A stretch of 64,000 bases of DNA from Flavobacterium ovatum. Lineage in GTDB: Bacteria; Bacteroidota; Bacteroidia; Flavobacteriales; Flavobacteriaceae. The notes beneath the pieces were generated by a model. That model ran no database searches, was not told the origin of the DNA, and saw only the letters and a list, made by a program, of their open reading frames with translations. The DNA lies in the NCBI RefSeq assembly GCF_040703125.1, contig NZ_CP160035.1, positions 3,830,001-3,894,000 on the forward strand. Direction: 5' to 3'. Below, piece by piece: positions 18,257 through 26,800 of the stretch; position 1 is the stretch's first letter; each line of letters opens with the position of its first letter. Made by a program: the position numbers and the translations under genes.

Positions 18257-18297
18257 TATGAGTTATGAATTAATGAATTATGAGTTATGAATTATAA
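18257..18297. repeat. short AT-rich direct repeat
   Basis: The unit ATGAGTTATGAATTA occurs twice, separated by a shorter ATGAATT copy, just upstream of bcp. Slippage-type repeats of this sequence are common between Flavobacterium genes. Confidence 0.6.
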
Positions 18298-18376
18298 GGT
18301 ATTAGCTATGACTTATAGGTTTTCCAATTCAATTTTGACTTTTGATTTTTGTCTTTCTTCTTTTCTCTTTTACTTT

Positions 18377-18517
18377 GCCCCAGATGGTAATGAAAAGCCC
18401 GGACTGAAAAAACTTATTTTTTTCTTGTTTATAAAGAGCGACCAGCAGGAAGCTCCTTTATAAACTTAGAAAAAAAGTTTTTGAAGGAGGACTTGTAATG
18501 GACAGCTGGATTAGGCA
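18377..18517. repeat. structured palindromic intergenic element, copy 1 (Flavo-1-like?)
   Basis: Two conserved edges (GCCCCAGATGG at 18377 and GGACAGCTGGATTAGGC ending 18517) enclose a long imperfect hairpin. Its arms, about 18407-18439 and 18452-18484, match at most positions around GTTTATAAAG, with a 12-nt loop. The edges can pair (CCAG with CTGG). The same architecture recurs in the opposite orientation at 52796-52911. It resembles the small structured intergenic repeats of Flavobacterium, possibly Rfam Flavo-1; I could not verify the match. Confidence 0.55.
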
Positions 18518-18525
18518 CAAAGTAA

Positions 18526-18555
18526 AATTTATATTATTTTTACAAAATATAAATT
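18526..18555. promoter_or_regulatory. AT-rich inverted repeat upstream of nth
   Basis: AATTTATATT and AATATAAATT are perfect complements 10 nt apart, ending 7 bp before the nth start codon. It might be an operator or chance in AT-rich DNA. Confidence 0.2.
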
Positions 18556-18562
18556 TACAATA

Positions 18563-19213
18563 ATGAATAAGCAAGAGCGAGTAACATTTGTTATAAATAC
18601 GTTAAAAGAATTATATCCTACGATTCCTATTCCGTTAGACCATAAAGATCCATATACACTACTGATTGCAGTTTTGCTCTCAGCTCAATGTACAGATGTA
18701 CGTGTAAACAAAATCACACCTTTATTATTTGCTAAAGCTGATAATCCATATGATATGATTAAAATGACTGTGGAAGAAATTAAGGAAATCATTCGTCCTT
18801 GTGGGCTTTCGCCGATGAAATCAAAAGGAATTCATGGATTGTCTCACATTTTGATTGATAAACATAGTGGTGAAGTTCCACAAAGTTTTGAATATCTAGA
18901 AGAATTACCTGCCGTAGGGCACAAAACCGCTAGTGTGGTCATGTCACAGGCTTTTGGAGTTCCTGCTTTTCCTGTAGATACCCATATTCATCGATTGATG
19001 TACCGCTGGAATTTGACAAACGGAAAGAATGTACAACAAACAGAAAAAGATGCCAAACGAATTTTCCCTGAGGACACTTGGAACGACTTGCATTTGCAAA
19101 TGATATGGTATGGTAGAGAATATTCTCCTGCACGTGGTTGGCATTTAGAGAAGGACATTATTACCAAAACAATCGGTAGAAAAACAGTACTTGAAAATTA
19201 TTATAAAAAATAA
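18563..19213 (+). CDS. nth: endonuclease III-like DNA glycosylase without Fe-S cluster cysteines
   Basis: A 216-residue HhH-GPD glycosylase/AP lyase for oxidised pyrimidines in base-excision repair. The helix-hairpin-helix LPAVGHKTASVVM carries the catalytic Lys121, and VDTHIHRLMYRW carries the catalytic Asp139. In E. coli Nth the C-terminus has four cysteines binding a [4Fe-4S] cluster. Here the corresponding end reads GREYSPARGWHLEKDIITKT and then IGRKTVLENYYKK, with no cysteine; the only cysteines in the protein are C43 and C80. The reading frame and length are otherwise intact, so the cluster is absent rather than truncated away. Confidence 0.92.
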   Translation: MNKQERVTFVINTLKELYPTIPIPLDHKDPYTLLIAVLLSAQCTDVRVNKITPLLFAKADNPYDMIKMTVEEIKEIIRPCGLSPMKSKGIHGLSHILIDKHSGEVPQSFEYLEELPAVGHKTASVVMSQAFGVPAFPVDTHIHRLMYRWNLTNGKNVQQTEKDAKRIFPEDTWNDLHLQMIWYGREYSPARGWHLEKDIITKTIGRKTVLENYYKK

Positions 19214-19275
19214 AGACTCACTTAGTTTAATCATCAAACAAGTGAATATCAATAGTTTAAAGAAAATTAAAATAC

Positions 19276-19419
19276 TTAGTTTGAAATAATTTCAAAATAT
19301 TTATTGTCAATCTTGATTACATTCATCGCTTTAGAATAATTCAACAAAAAAGAAATGACTTCTTTTTTAGGTTTTATTGCTTTTGGGGCAACATTTTGTT
19401 TAGAGTAAATTTTTGCCAT
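19276..19419 (-). CDS. 47-residue basic protein downstream of ECF sigma gene
   Basis: A short ORF from ATG at 19419 to TAA at 19276. It begins MAKIYSKQNVAPKAIKPKKE and continues VISFLLNYSKAMNVIKIDN, then KYFEIISN. The N-terminal half is rich in Lys and Pro, while the C-terminal half looks like a helix plus strand. It starts 50 bp after the sigma-factor stop on the same strand, so the two may be cotranscribed. I do not recognise a family. The amino-acid usage is coherent and the start is clean, but short ORFs can be chance. A role tied to the sigma factor is only suggested by position. Confidence 0.6.
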   Translation of the reverse strand: MAKIYSKQNVAPKAIKPKKEVISFLLNYSKAMNVIKIDNKYFEIISN

Positions 19420-19469
19420 ATCAGGGTATAATTATTTTATACTAGAACGGAGTATTTATCTAAATATTG

Positions 19470-20054
19470 TTAATTCGTTAGTACAATTTGATGTTTGTCT
19501 ATCACTTTTCGCAAATTCATAAGCGCATATCGCATTCTACCTAAAGATGTATTGATACTTACTCCTGTAATTTCGGATATTTCCTTGAAACTCATGTCCT
19601 GATACATACGCATCATCAATACCTCTTTTTGATCATCAGGAAGTTCTTCTAGCAACTTACGGACGTCATTTTCTACTTGGTCAGTGATAATTTGTGTTTC
19701 AATATTAGGCGATTCATCGGACATAATCGAAAAGATAGAGAAAGCTTCAGTTTCACGAAACATCGGCATTTTTTTATTTCTTCTAAAATGATCGATCATT
19801 AAATTGTGAGCAATACGCATCACCCATGGAAGAAATTTACCTTCTTCATTATAGGAATTAGATTTCAATGTTTTTATTACCTTGATGAAAGTATCTTGAA
19901 AAATATCATTAGAGATATCCCTATCTGAAATCTTTGAGAAGATAAAACCGTATATTCTGGATTGGTGTCGCTTAATTAATATTTCCAAGGCTTTTTCATT
20001 CCCTGTCACATAATCCTTAACCAATAAAGCATCTGAGAGTTCTGTAGTAGCCAT
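19470..20054 (-). CDS. ECF-type RNA polymerase sigma factor
   Basis: A 194-residue sigma-70-family protein with only regions 2 and 4. Region 2 is seen in NDIFQDTFIKVIKTLKS and FLPWVMRIAHNLMIDHFRR, region 4 in LPDDQKEVLMMRMYQDMSFK and EISEITGVSINTSLGRMRYA (helix-turn-helix). No anti-sigma gene adjoins it, which is unusual for ECF factors; the only neighbour in the unit is a 47-residue ORF. A full flavobacterial promoter precedes it (TTG at 20182-20180, 21 nt, TAAATTTG at 20158-20151), so expression is probably from the housekeeping sigma. The target genes are not visible from this window. Confidence 0.94.
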   Translation of the reverse strand: MATTELSDALLVKDYVTGNEKALEILIKRHQSRIYGFIFSKISDRDISNDIFQDTFIKVIKTLKSNSYNEEGKFLPWVMRIAHNLMIDHFRRNKKMPMFRETEAFSIFSIMSDESPNIETQIITDQVENDVRKLLEELPDDQKEVLMMRMYQDMSFKEISEITGVSINTSLGRMRYALMNLRKVIDKHQIVLTN

Positions 20055-20150
20055 AATTTACCTTTTAGTTTTGTTAAAATTTTGGAGTAATTTTTCTAAA
20101 AAAGTAATTTTATCAAATAGGCTTTGGTTGTTCAGTGTTAATAGATTTAA

Positions 20151-20182
20151 CAAATTTAACAAATATTAATTTTAATATGCAA
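20151..20182 (-). promoter_or_regulatory. promoter of the ECF sigma gene
   Basis: TTG at 20182-20180, a 21-nt spacer and TAAATTTG at 20158-20151 match the Flavobacterium consensus TTG-N17-23-TAnnTTTG. The leader would be about 90 nt. The rest of the 20055-20330 gap shows nothing else clear. Confidence 0.6.
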
Positions 20183-20330
20183 ATTAATGACAATAAATAT
20201 TTGTTTCACTCATTAATACCTCCTGAAAAACAATAACATAGGTTGATATTATACCAAAATAAAATACGAACTTCTCGAAAAAATATTTTTCACAGATACA
20301 ATCCTATGAATACTTTTTATTAGAAGTAAA

Positions 20331-20362
20331 AAAAAGAGAAACATTCAGATGCTTCTCTTTTT
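20331..20362 (-). terminator. terminator of the beta-glucan operon
   Basis: The stem AAAAAGAGAA (20331-20340) pairs with TTCTCTTTTT (20353-20362), and CAT/ATG pairing extends it inward. It lies 6 bp past the stop of the last operon gene (20369). Confidence 0.75.
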
Positions 20363-20368
20363 CTTATT

Positions 20369-21124
20369 TTATTGATAAACCTTGATGTAATCAATTATAA
20401 ACTCTTGAGGAAAAATCATATCATTGACTTTTGGACCTCCAAAGTCACCTCCTATTGCCATATTGACTAAAAAAAAGAAAGGTTGGTTATAAGGCCAAAT
20501 ATCCTCGGTTTTGGTCACTGGACTAAAGGTGTAAACCAATTTATTGTCTACAAAAAAATCGATTTTATCCTTTGTCCAATCTATGGCATACAGATGAAAA
20601 CCTTGTTCGATAGTTTCAATTTTTGTTTTCTTGGTGTTAATCGTATTTCCGTGACTGTCTTGAGTATGTAATGACGTAAAAACAACATGAGGTTCTTTAC
20701 CTACATATTCAAGTATATCAATTTCTCCACATTTGGGCCAACCTACTTTGTCAATATTTGCCCCGAGCATCCAGAAAGCAGGCCAAACACCATAACCAAC
20801 AGGTAATTTAGCTTTAGTTTCAAAATAGCCATATTGAAATTCTTTTTTCCCTTTTGTGTTGATTCGGGTAGAAGTGTATTTGTCAGCTTCTTTTTTGGCG
20901 GTAATAACCAATTTACCATCTATTAATTGATGATTGTCATTGGTGTACAACTGGCGTTCATTATTGCCCCAACCACAGTTGGGGCATCCATCTCCTAGTT
21001 CAACGTTCCAATTATTTTTGTTTAATTCTTTTCCCTTAAACTGTTCTTCCCATACTAATTTCTTTCCTTTTGGTTGTGCAAAAGAAAGCGTACTAATGAG
21101 TAGTAATACTAAAAATTTATGCAT
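20369..21124 (-). CDS. secreted GH16 endo-beta-1,3(-1,4)-glucanase (laminarinase-type)
   Basis: A 251-residue single-domain family-16 glycoside hydrolase. A signal peptide ends near STLSFAQ with no lipobox. The retaining catalytic motif is complete: CGEIDILEYVG, with nucleophile Glu134, Asp136 and acid/base Glu139. Substrate-cleft features are WGNNERQLYT, GYGVWPAFWML and MAIGGDFGG. It has no binding module and is shorter than the other GH16 of this locus, so it is probably periplasmic and acts on imported oligosaccharides. It is the last gene of the operon, 3 bp after the GH3 gene. Confidence 0.93.
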   Translation of the reverse strand: MHKFLVLLLISTLSFAQPKGKKLVWEEQFKGKELNKNNWNVELGDGCPNCGWGNNERQLYTNDNHQLIDGKLVITAKKEADKYTSTRINTKGKKEFQYGYFETKAKLPVGYGVWPAFWMLGANIDKVGWPKCGEIDILEYVGKEPHVVFTSLHTQDSHGNTINTKKTKIETIEQGFHLYAIDWTKDKIDFFVDNKLVYTFSPVTKTEDIWPYNQPFFFLVNMAIGGDFGGPKVNDMIFPQEFIIDYIKVYQ

Positions 21125-21127
21125 CTT

Positions 21128-23428
21128 TTAGTTATTTTGATATTGAAAATCAGCTGTCAAAGTCTTGTCCGAACTTCCACCAACAAAAACTTTGAAATCT
21201 CCAGCTTCGGCTTCCCATTTAGAATTAGCTGTGAAAAATTCAATCGTTTTTTTATTGATTATAAAAGTCACTTTTTTAGATTCATTAGGTTGTAATTCAA
21301 TCATTTCAAATCCTTTTAGCTCTTTTACGGGACGAGTTATAGAGGCAAATAAATCTCTAACATACAACTGAACGACTTCTTTACCTGCATATTTTCCTGT
21401 ATTCTTTAGGGTTACAGAAACTTCAATTTGCCCATTGTCTGCAAATGATTTTTGGTTTAAAACCAAGTTCGAATATTCGAATTTAGTATAGCTTAATCCA
21501 TATCCAAAAGGATACAAAGGCGTGTTTTTTTCATCACTATAATGGGACCAAAAAACACTTTCTGGCTCATTCATCTCTGGACGACCCGTATTTTTGTAAT
21601 TGTAATAAATAGGTACTTGACCTACATTTCTAGGGAATGTCATTGGTAATTTCCCACTTGGATTATAATCGCCATACAATACTTGCGCAATGGCATTACC
21701 ACTTTGTGTTCCTAGTTGCCAAGCTTCAACAATCGCTGGAATATGAGCATCGGCCCAAGGAATTGCGAGAGGTCTTCCGTTGTTTAAAACCAAAACAATA
21801 TTTGGATTCACTTTATACACTTCTTCCAATAATTCTTGTTGTACTCCAGGCAAACCAATATCTGTTCTACTCCTACCCTCACCAGATTGTAAACCGTGCT
21901 CTCCTAAGGACATAATCACTACATCAGCTCCTTTGGCAGCTTTGATTGCTTCAGCAAAACCACTTTTGTCGGTAGTATTAATTTTGGTTTCCCAAACAAA
22001 TTGTGTACGCCCTACAGAAACATCAGCTCCTTTTACATAAGACAGGTTATTTCCTTTATATTTTTGCAATCCTTCCAACAATGAAACTGCAGTTTCATCA
22101 TCAGCGGCAATACGCCAGCTACCTAAAGGACTCGTTTTATCATTGGCCAAAGCACCAATAACAACAATTTTTTGTCCTGATTTTTTAAGTGGCAAAAGCT
22201 CTCTTTCATTTTTCAACAATACGATTGATTTTTTGGCCATTTCCAAAACGGCTTCCTGAAACGCTGGTTTTCCTACTGTTTCTTTCTCATAGTTTTCGTC
22301 GCAGTACAAATAAGGATTATCAAATAGACCTAGTTCAAATTTTACTTTCAAAATTCTTCTAGCAGCATCATCAATCAAGCTTTCTTTGACCTTTCCTTCT
22401 TTAACCAATTCGGATAAATGAGCAACATAAGCACTGGATTCCATATCCATGTCTGAACCTGCATTGATCGCAATTTCGGCAGCATGTTTATTGTCTTTTG
22501 CATAACCATGTGCAATCATTTCGTTAATTGAACCCCAATCAGAAACTACAAAACCATCAAATTTCCATTCGTCTTTTAAGATTTGTCTTTGCAAGTATTT
22601 GTTTCCGGTTGCTGGAATTCCGTTCAGTTCATTAAAAGAATTCATAAACGTGCGCACACCTGCATCCAAAGCAGCTTTAAACGGAGGGAAAACAATATTT
22701 TGCAAAGTAGATTCCCCTACATCAACGGTATTATAATCACGCCCTGATTCGGCAAAAGCATACCCTGCAAAATGTTTGGCGCAAGCCAAAATAGTATTTT
22801 TTGCTTTTAAATTATCGCCTTGAAAACCTTGTACACGAGCAATTGCGATTTGACTACCTAGATAAGGATCTTCTCCGGCTCCTTCCATCACACGGCCCCA
22901 ACGGGCATCACGAGCAATATCTACCATGGGTGCAAATGTCCAGTTGAGTCCAACTGAAGCAGCTTCTTCAGCCGCCACAGCTGCAGATTTTTTGATTTCA
23001 ATCATATCCCAACTCGCCGCTTCGGCTAATGGAATGGGGCTTATCGTTTTATACCCATGAATAACGTCAAACCCAAAGAGTAATGGGATTCCCATACGGG
23101 TTTCTTCCACCGCAATTTTTTGCAATGCTCTAACGTCTTTTACACCTTTAACATTTAACATCGAACCTACCAATCCGTTTTTTAAATCGGCATATTTTTT
23201 AGCAGCTTGTCCTTCCTTTGGAGTTGGTCCGGTAATTTCCCAAAAACCATTGTATTGATTGAGTTGTCCTATTTTCTCTTCTAATGTCATCAACTTCAAA
23301 ACTGAATCTACTTTGGTCTCCAAACTATTCATTGGAGAAAAAGCAACTTTTGGCTGAATGATTTTTTGGCTACAACTGATTACAACAATAGTAGAAAAGA
23401 CAAATGATACTATTTTTAATTTTCTCAT
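21128..23428 (-). CDS. GH3 beta-glucosidase (BglX-like), lipoprotein or periplasmic
   Basis: A 766-residue family-3 glycoside hydrolase that removes terminal beta-glucose from oligosaccharides. The signal peptide contains a lipobox-like VISC (Cys19). The TIM-barrel domain carries KHFAGY and the nucleophile Asp297 in FDGFVVSDWGS. The second domain contains GEHGLQSGEGRSRTDIGLPG, where the acid/base Glu is expected. A C-terminal fibronectin-III-like domain (TLKNTGKYAGKEVVQLYVRD) completes the BglX architecture. In this locus it should finish laminarin breakdown to glucose. It lies 64 bp after the larger GH16 gene and 3 bp before the small one. Confidence 0.95.
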   Translation of the reverse strand: MRKLKIVSFVFSTIVVISCSQKIIQPKVAFSPMNSLETKVDSVLKLMTLEEKIGQLNQYNGFWEITGPTPKEGQAAKKYADLKNGLVGSMLNVKGVKDVRALQKIAVEETRMGIPLLFGFDVIHGYKTISPIPLAEAASWDMIEIKKSAAVAAEEAASVGLNWTFAPMVDIARDARWGRVMEGAGEDPYLGSQIAIARVQGFQGDNLKAKNTILACAKHFAGYAFAESGRDYNTVDVGESTLQNIVFPPFKAALDAGVRTFMNSFNELNGIPATGNKYLQRQILKDEWKFDGFVVSDWGSINEMIAHGYAKDNKHAAEIAINAGSDMDMESSAYVAHLSELVKEGKVKESLIDDAARRILKVKFELGLFDNPYLYCDENYEKETVGKPAFQEAVLEMAKKSIVLLKNERELLPLKKSGQKIVVIGALANDKTSPLGSWRIAADDETAVSLLEGLQKYKGNNLSYVKGADVSVGRTQFVWETKINTTDKSGFAEAIKAAKGADVVIMSLGEHGLQSGEGRSRTDIGLPGVQQELLEEVYKVNPNIVLVLNNGRPLAIPWADAHIPAIVEAWQLGTQSGNAIAQVLYGDYNPSGKLPMTFPRNVGQVPIYYNYKNTGRPEMNEPESVFWSHYSDEKNTPLYPFGYGLSYTKFEYSNLVLNQKSFADNGQIEVSVTLKNTGKYAGKEVVQLYVRDLFASITRPVKELKGFEMIELQPNESKKVTFIINKKTIEFFTANSKWEAEAGDFKVFVGGSSDKTLTADFQYQNN

Positions 23429-23446
23429 TTTCTATTTTTTTAATTT

Positions 23447-23474
23447 AAAAGGCCGAAATAAATCCGACCTTTTG
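23447..23474 (-). terminator. weak intergenic hairpin within the operon
   Basis: AAAAGGCCGA at 23447 pairs imperfectly with TCCGACCTTTT (23463-23473) in the 64-bp gap before the GH3 gene. It may attenuate or stabilise the transcript. Confidence 0.35.
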
Positions 23475-23492
23475 ATTTCATTTTTAATTCGA

Positions 23493-25145
23493 TTATTGAT
23501 ACACTCTTACATAATCAATCTCCATAGAAGATTGAGTGAAAGCAGTATCAATAGTACCACCAAAACTTCCTCCCATGGCTACATTTAGAATCATAAAAAA
23601 GTCTTTATTGAATGGTAAGCTATTGTTATTTGCAACGGTATGAAACAACACATCATCTACATAAATTTTTACTGATGCTGGACTCCAAATGGTTTTATAC
23701 ACATGAAATTCAGTCGAAGCATTTGCAATAGTCGTTGTTTTACCATTACCATTCCCTCCAGAATTCCCTGGATAATGTAAGGTTCCGTGAATAACATTTT
23801 GTTCATTTCCTTTGTGTTCCATTATATCAATTTCTCCACAACCTGGCCATGTATTGGTTGCATAATCTGAACCTAACATCCAGATTGCTGGCCAAGTACC
23901 TCCACCAGAAGGTAATTTAGCTCTTACCTCTACTTTACCATAAGTGAACTTGTATTTTCCTTCGGATTTTAAACGAGCCGAAGTATAATCACTACCTGAT
24001 TTTTTGGCAGTAATTTTTAAATTTCCACCAGAAACAACCACATTCTCTGAATTACTAGTATACGTTTGTTTTTCGTTGTTTCCCCAACCATTATTACCTG
24101 TTCCTAAATCATAGGTCCATTTTGCAGTATCTGGAGCACCATCAGTATTGAACTCGTCAGACCATACTAAATTAGTGTAATCAACAGCAGCCACAACTTG
24201 TGTTGGTTTTGTAGTCGTAAAAGTATGGTACCAAGCAACACCAGCATTTCCTCCCATTACTGCTCTTACGACCATTCTGTTATCAGTAATAGATAATATT
24301 TCATAGCTGCTTTGTCCAATATAATACCCCATAAATCCACCACCAGAGAAAGTCATTAAAGTACCTCTTGTTTGAGTTGCAGCATCTGGATTTTTCGTCA
24401 CTACTGACTCCGAAGGACTTAAAACAACCGATTTAGTACCTGAAACAGCATAATCTAGACAGGCGTCTTCTGTACCTGATCCACCACCAACACTTAAATA
24501 GTCAGCATTAAAGAAAGTTCTTCCTCCATTGTCTAAACTATATTTTAATTGATCCCCTACCATTGAGAAGGTAAGTACATTGTCATACAAACAACTACTG
24601 CTTGATGCACCCGCTTTTTCAAAAGCAGTTGCTTGGTACCAATGTGGATAGTAATTTTCAGCAGTATTAGCACTATTCGGTCCAACTCCTAAATGTCCTT
24701 TTTCGGAAGCAGAAAAATACCATTTTTTGGAAGTTCCACCTGATAAAAAAGCCACTGCTTGATCGTCACTGAAGGTACTTAATACAGTAACTTCCGCAGT
24801 TGTAGTAGAGGTAATACCACCTTTACCTGATGCTATCACAGTAACAGTATACGTATTCAATCCAACTTTTGTAAATAGTTTTTGATAAATACCACTTGGA
24901 GCATTTTCTGACGAACCATCAGGGAAAATCAATTTATATGAAATAGCATCATCAGCTTTCACAATAAGTTTTACTTTTCCTGAACCGTCACCATTAGGCG
25001 TCTCTGTCGTTTTTCCTATTATTTCATAAGTTACCGATAAGTTACTAGGGGCAGCTATAGATCCAAAAGAATAATCATCTTTGGAACAATTAACCATCAA
25101 CAGCAATGTTAAAATGGCAATTGTATTTATAAATATATTTTTCAT
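23493..25145 (-). CDS. surface GH16 laminarinase lipoprotein with N-terminal PKD-like domain
   Basis: A 550-residue lipoprotein from the ATG at 25145, chosen because it gives a proper signal peptide MKNIFINTIAILTLLLMVNC (Cys20) and avoids overlap with the upstream gene. Residues about 25-120 form an Ig/PKD-like beta domain. About 125-310 is a Trp/Gly-rich beta domain often found in such PUL enzymes. About 320-550 is the GH16 catalytic domain with WPGCGEIDIMEHKG (Glu438, Asp440, Glu443). The signal and modular form suggest an outer-surface endo-beta-1,3-glucanase that makes oligosaccharides for SusC/D. It lies 10 bp after the glycan-binding lipoprotein gene. Confidence 0.93.
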   Translation of the reverse strand: MKNIFINTIAILTLLLMVNCSKDDYSFGSIAAPSNLSVTYEIIGKTTETPNGDGSGKVKLIVKADDAISYKLIFPDGSSENAPSGIYQKLFTKVGLNTYTVTVIASGKGGITSTTTAEVTVLSTFSDDQAVAFLSGGTSKKWYFSASEKGHLGVGPNSANTAENYYPHWYQATAFEKAGASSSSCLYDNVLTFSMVGDQLKYSLDNGGRTFFNADYLSVGGGSGTEDACLDYAVSGTKSVVLSPSESVVTKNPDAATQTRGTLMTFSGGGFMGYYIGQSSYEILSITDNRMVVRAVMGGNAGVAWYHTFTTTKPTQVVAAVDYTNLVWSDEFNTDGAPDTAKWTYDLGTGNNGWGNNEKQTYTSNSENVVVSGGNLKITAKKSGSDYTSARLKSEGKYKFTYGKVEVRAKLPSGGGTWPAIWMLGSDYATNTWPGCGEIDIMEHKGNEQNVIHGTLHYPGNSGGNGNGKTTTIANASTEFHVYKTIWSPASVKIYVDDVLFHTVANNNSLPFNKDFFMILNVAMGGSFGGTIDTAFTQSSMEIDYVRVYQ

Positions 25146-25155
25146 CTTGTATGTT

Positions 25156-26796
25156 TTAGTTAGATTGTTTGATATCATCAAAATAGTAGATCGCTCCTGT
25201 ACCGTTTACGCCAAAATCAGGAAACAAAATCACTGTATCGTATTTATTAGCTGTGCTAAATGTACCAGCAGTTGGATTTGTAAGATCAAAAGTGAGTACT
25301 TGCCAAGAATTGGCAACTGTAGTAGTTGCTTCGACCTCAACAAAAACGGTTGGGTTACCATTTCCATCTTTTGGTGAACCTGATACTTCGGTTTTAAACA
25401 AAATCTTAGCGCCTACTTTTGGTGACCAAACAGTAACTTTAACTTTGGTCCCTTTACTGAAATCAATTGTTGAATCAAGACCTAAACTAGCTCCAGCCCA
25501 AACTTGTGCTCCAGATGGTTTTTCAATTTTTACTACTTTATTCGATGTGTTATTTCCTGTTTTATCAGGATTAGCAACTACAGATACAGGAATCCCACTA
25601 AAATCAGCCGCTCCAAAACCTGACCACGGATAAGTAAGTGTCGTGCTTTCAAAATCAAGTGGCAATGCAACTAACGCAGAAGGCGTTTTATAAAAATAAA
25701 TATTATCTATAAATACACTTCCAGTTGCCCAGGGAGTTCCAACAAATTTCAATTGAAAAATATCAGCAACAGTTAAACCTTGGCTTGTGAAAGCTGCCAT
25801 TGGAATGTCAATTGATGTCCATTGATTAGCCACTAAACTTTTGATAACAGGCTTTTCACCACTTGTTTTACTGATTAAAAACGTCTCTATTTTCTCTAAA
25901 TCAGCAGTCCAAACATCCATGTGAATGAATTCCATTCCCGATACATCAATTGAAGTATTATCAGCTAAGGCAATACCTTGGTAACTTAATTTGATATAAT
26001 TCAACATTTTGTCTCCATTCAAATCAAATTCTGCCCAACTACTACCTTGACCACCTTGTCCCCAATCTGGGAAGAAATTTGTACCTGCGACATTGGTGTA
26101 TTTTGAACTATAAATAGAAATCACATCTGCTGATTGTCTGTTAGGAGGTGTTGGTGCTGAAGCAAATGGTTTATTTACTACAGTAACAGTAAACTGTTTT
26201 GTAAATTCAGTTGTTTTAATTGCTGCACTTTTAGAAACAACTCTAATAGTGTACACCCCTGCATTTTGGTATGTATAGGAAACTGATTCACCATTATTAG
26301 CGCTTACTGGATCTGGTTTCCCAGCTTCTCCAAAATAAACATCATAAAACAACGCAAAATCAGCAGTAGCTTTTACATTTACTTTTTTAGAAACTTGCAA
26401 ATCATTTTCGATAGTCACAACTAAATTTTCTGGTGCTTTAAAAGAGACCATTACGCGTTGAATGGTTTCTGTTTTTTTACCATTCAGGGTAGTTCCTATG
26501 ATTTTGGCATCATAAACACCTTCTTTGTAAGTATGATCTATTGTGCCTCCTGGACCTACATATACAGGAGCCGTAGTATCATCTCCAAAATAAATCTCAA
26601 ATTGAGCAACTCCTTCTCCTAGTGGTGAAAAAGTTACTTTTCCAGTATTATCTTGTGTTACAGTGGTCAAAGCCGAAATATTAGTTGGAGCTCCTAGTGC
26701 ATCTAAATTAATTAGATCGTTCTCTGTAGAGCAACTAAAAATAATAGCCGCCACAATAAGACTTGTTATATATTTTATGTTTTTTATATTTTTCAT
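25156..26796 (-). CDS. PKD-domain surface glycan-binding lipoprotein (SusE/F position)
   Basis: A 546-residue lipoprotein from the ATG at 26796 (signal MKNIKNIKYITSLIVAAIIF, lipobox FSC). The start is chosen to follow the susD stop. Two PKD/Ig-like domains (about 30-115 and 120-205; FSPLGEGVAQFEIYFGDD, VSYTYQNAGVYTIRVVS) precede two jelly-roll, carbohydrate-binding-like modules (about 215-370 and 380-545). These end SVFIDNIYFYK and AIYYFDDIKQSN. Catalytic motifs are absent. In the position after susD, such proteins serve as surface glycan-binding proteins. I infer beta-1,3-glucan binding from the neighbouring GH16 and GH3 genes. Confidence 0.86.
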   Translation of the reverse strand: MKNIKNIKYITSLIVAAIIFSCSTENDLINLDALGAPTNISALTTVTQDNTGKVTFSPLGEGVAQFEIYFGDDTTAPVYVGPGGTIDHTYKEGVYDAKIIGTTLNGKKTETIQRVMVSFKAPENLVVTIENDLQVSKKVNVKATADFALFYDVYFGEAGKPDPVSANNGESVSYTYQNAGVYTIRVVSKSAAIKTTEFTKQFTVTVVNKPFASAPTPPNRQSADVISIYSSKYTNVAGTNFFPDWGQGGQGSSWAEFDLNGDKMLNYIKLSYQGIALADNTSIDVSGMEFIHMDVWTADLEKIETFLISKTSGEKPVIKSLVANQWTSIDIPMAAFTSQGLTVADIFQLKFVGTPWATGSVFIDNIYFYKTPSALVALPLDFESTTLTYPWSGFGAADFSGIPVSVVANPDKTGNNTSNKVVKIEKPSGAQVWAGASLGLDSTIDFSKGTKVKVTVWSPKVGAKILFKTEVSGSPKDGNGNPTVFVEVEATTTVANSWQVLTFDLTNPTAGTFSTANKYDTVILFPDFGVNGTGAIYYFDDIKQSN

Positions 26797-26800
26797 AGTA

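Noticed and set aside
18257..18297. Tandem repeat as phase-variable promoter of bcp
   Set aside because: Only two full copies and a partial one; no evidence it lies between promoter elements.
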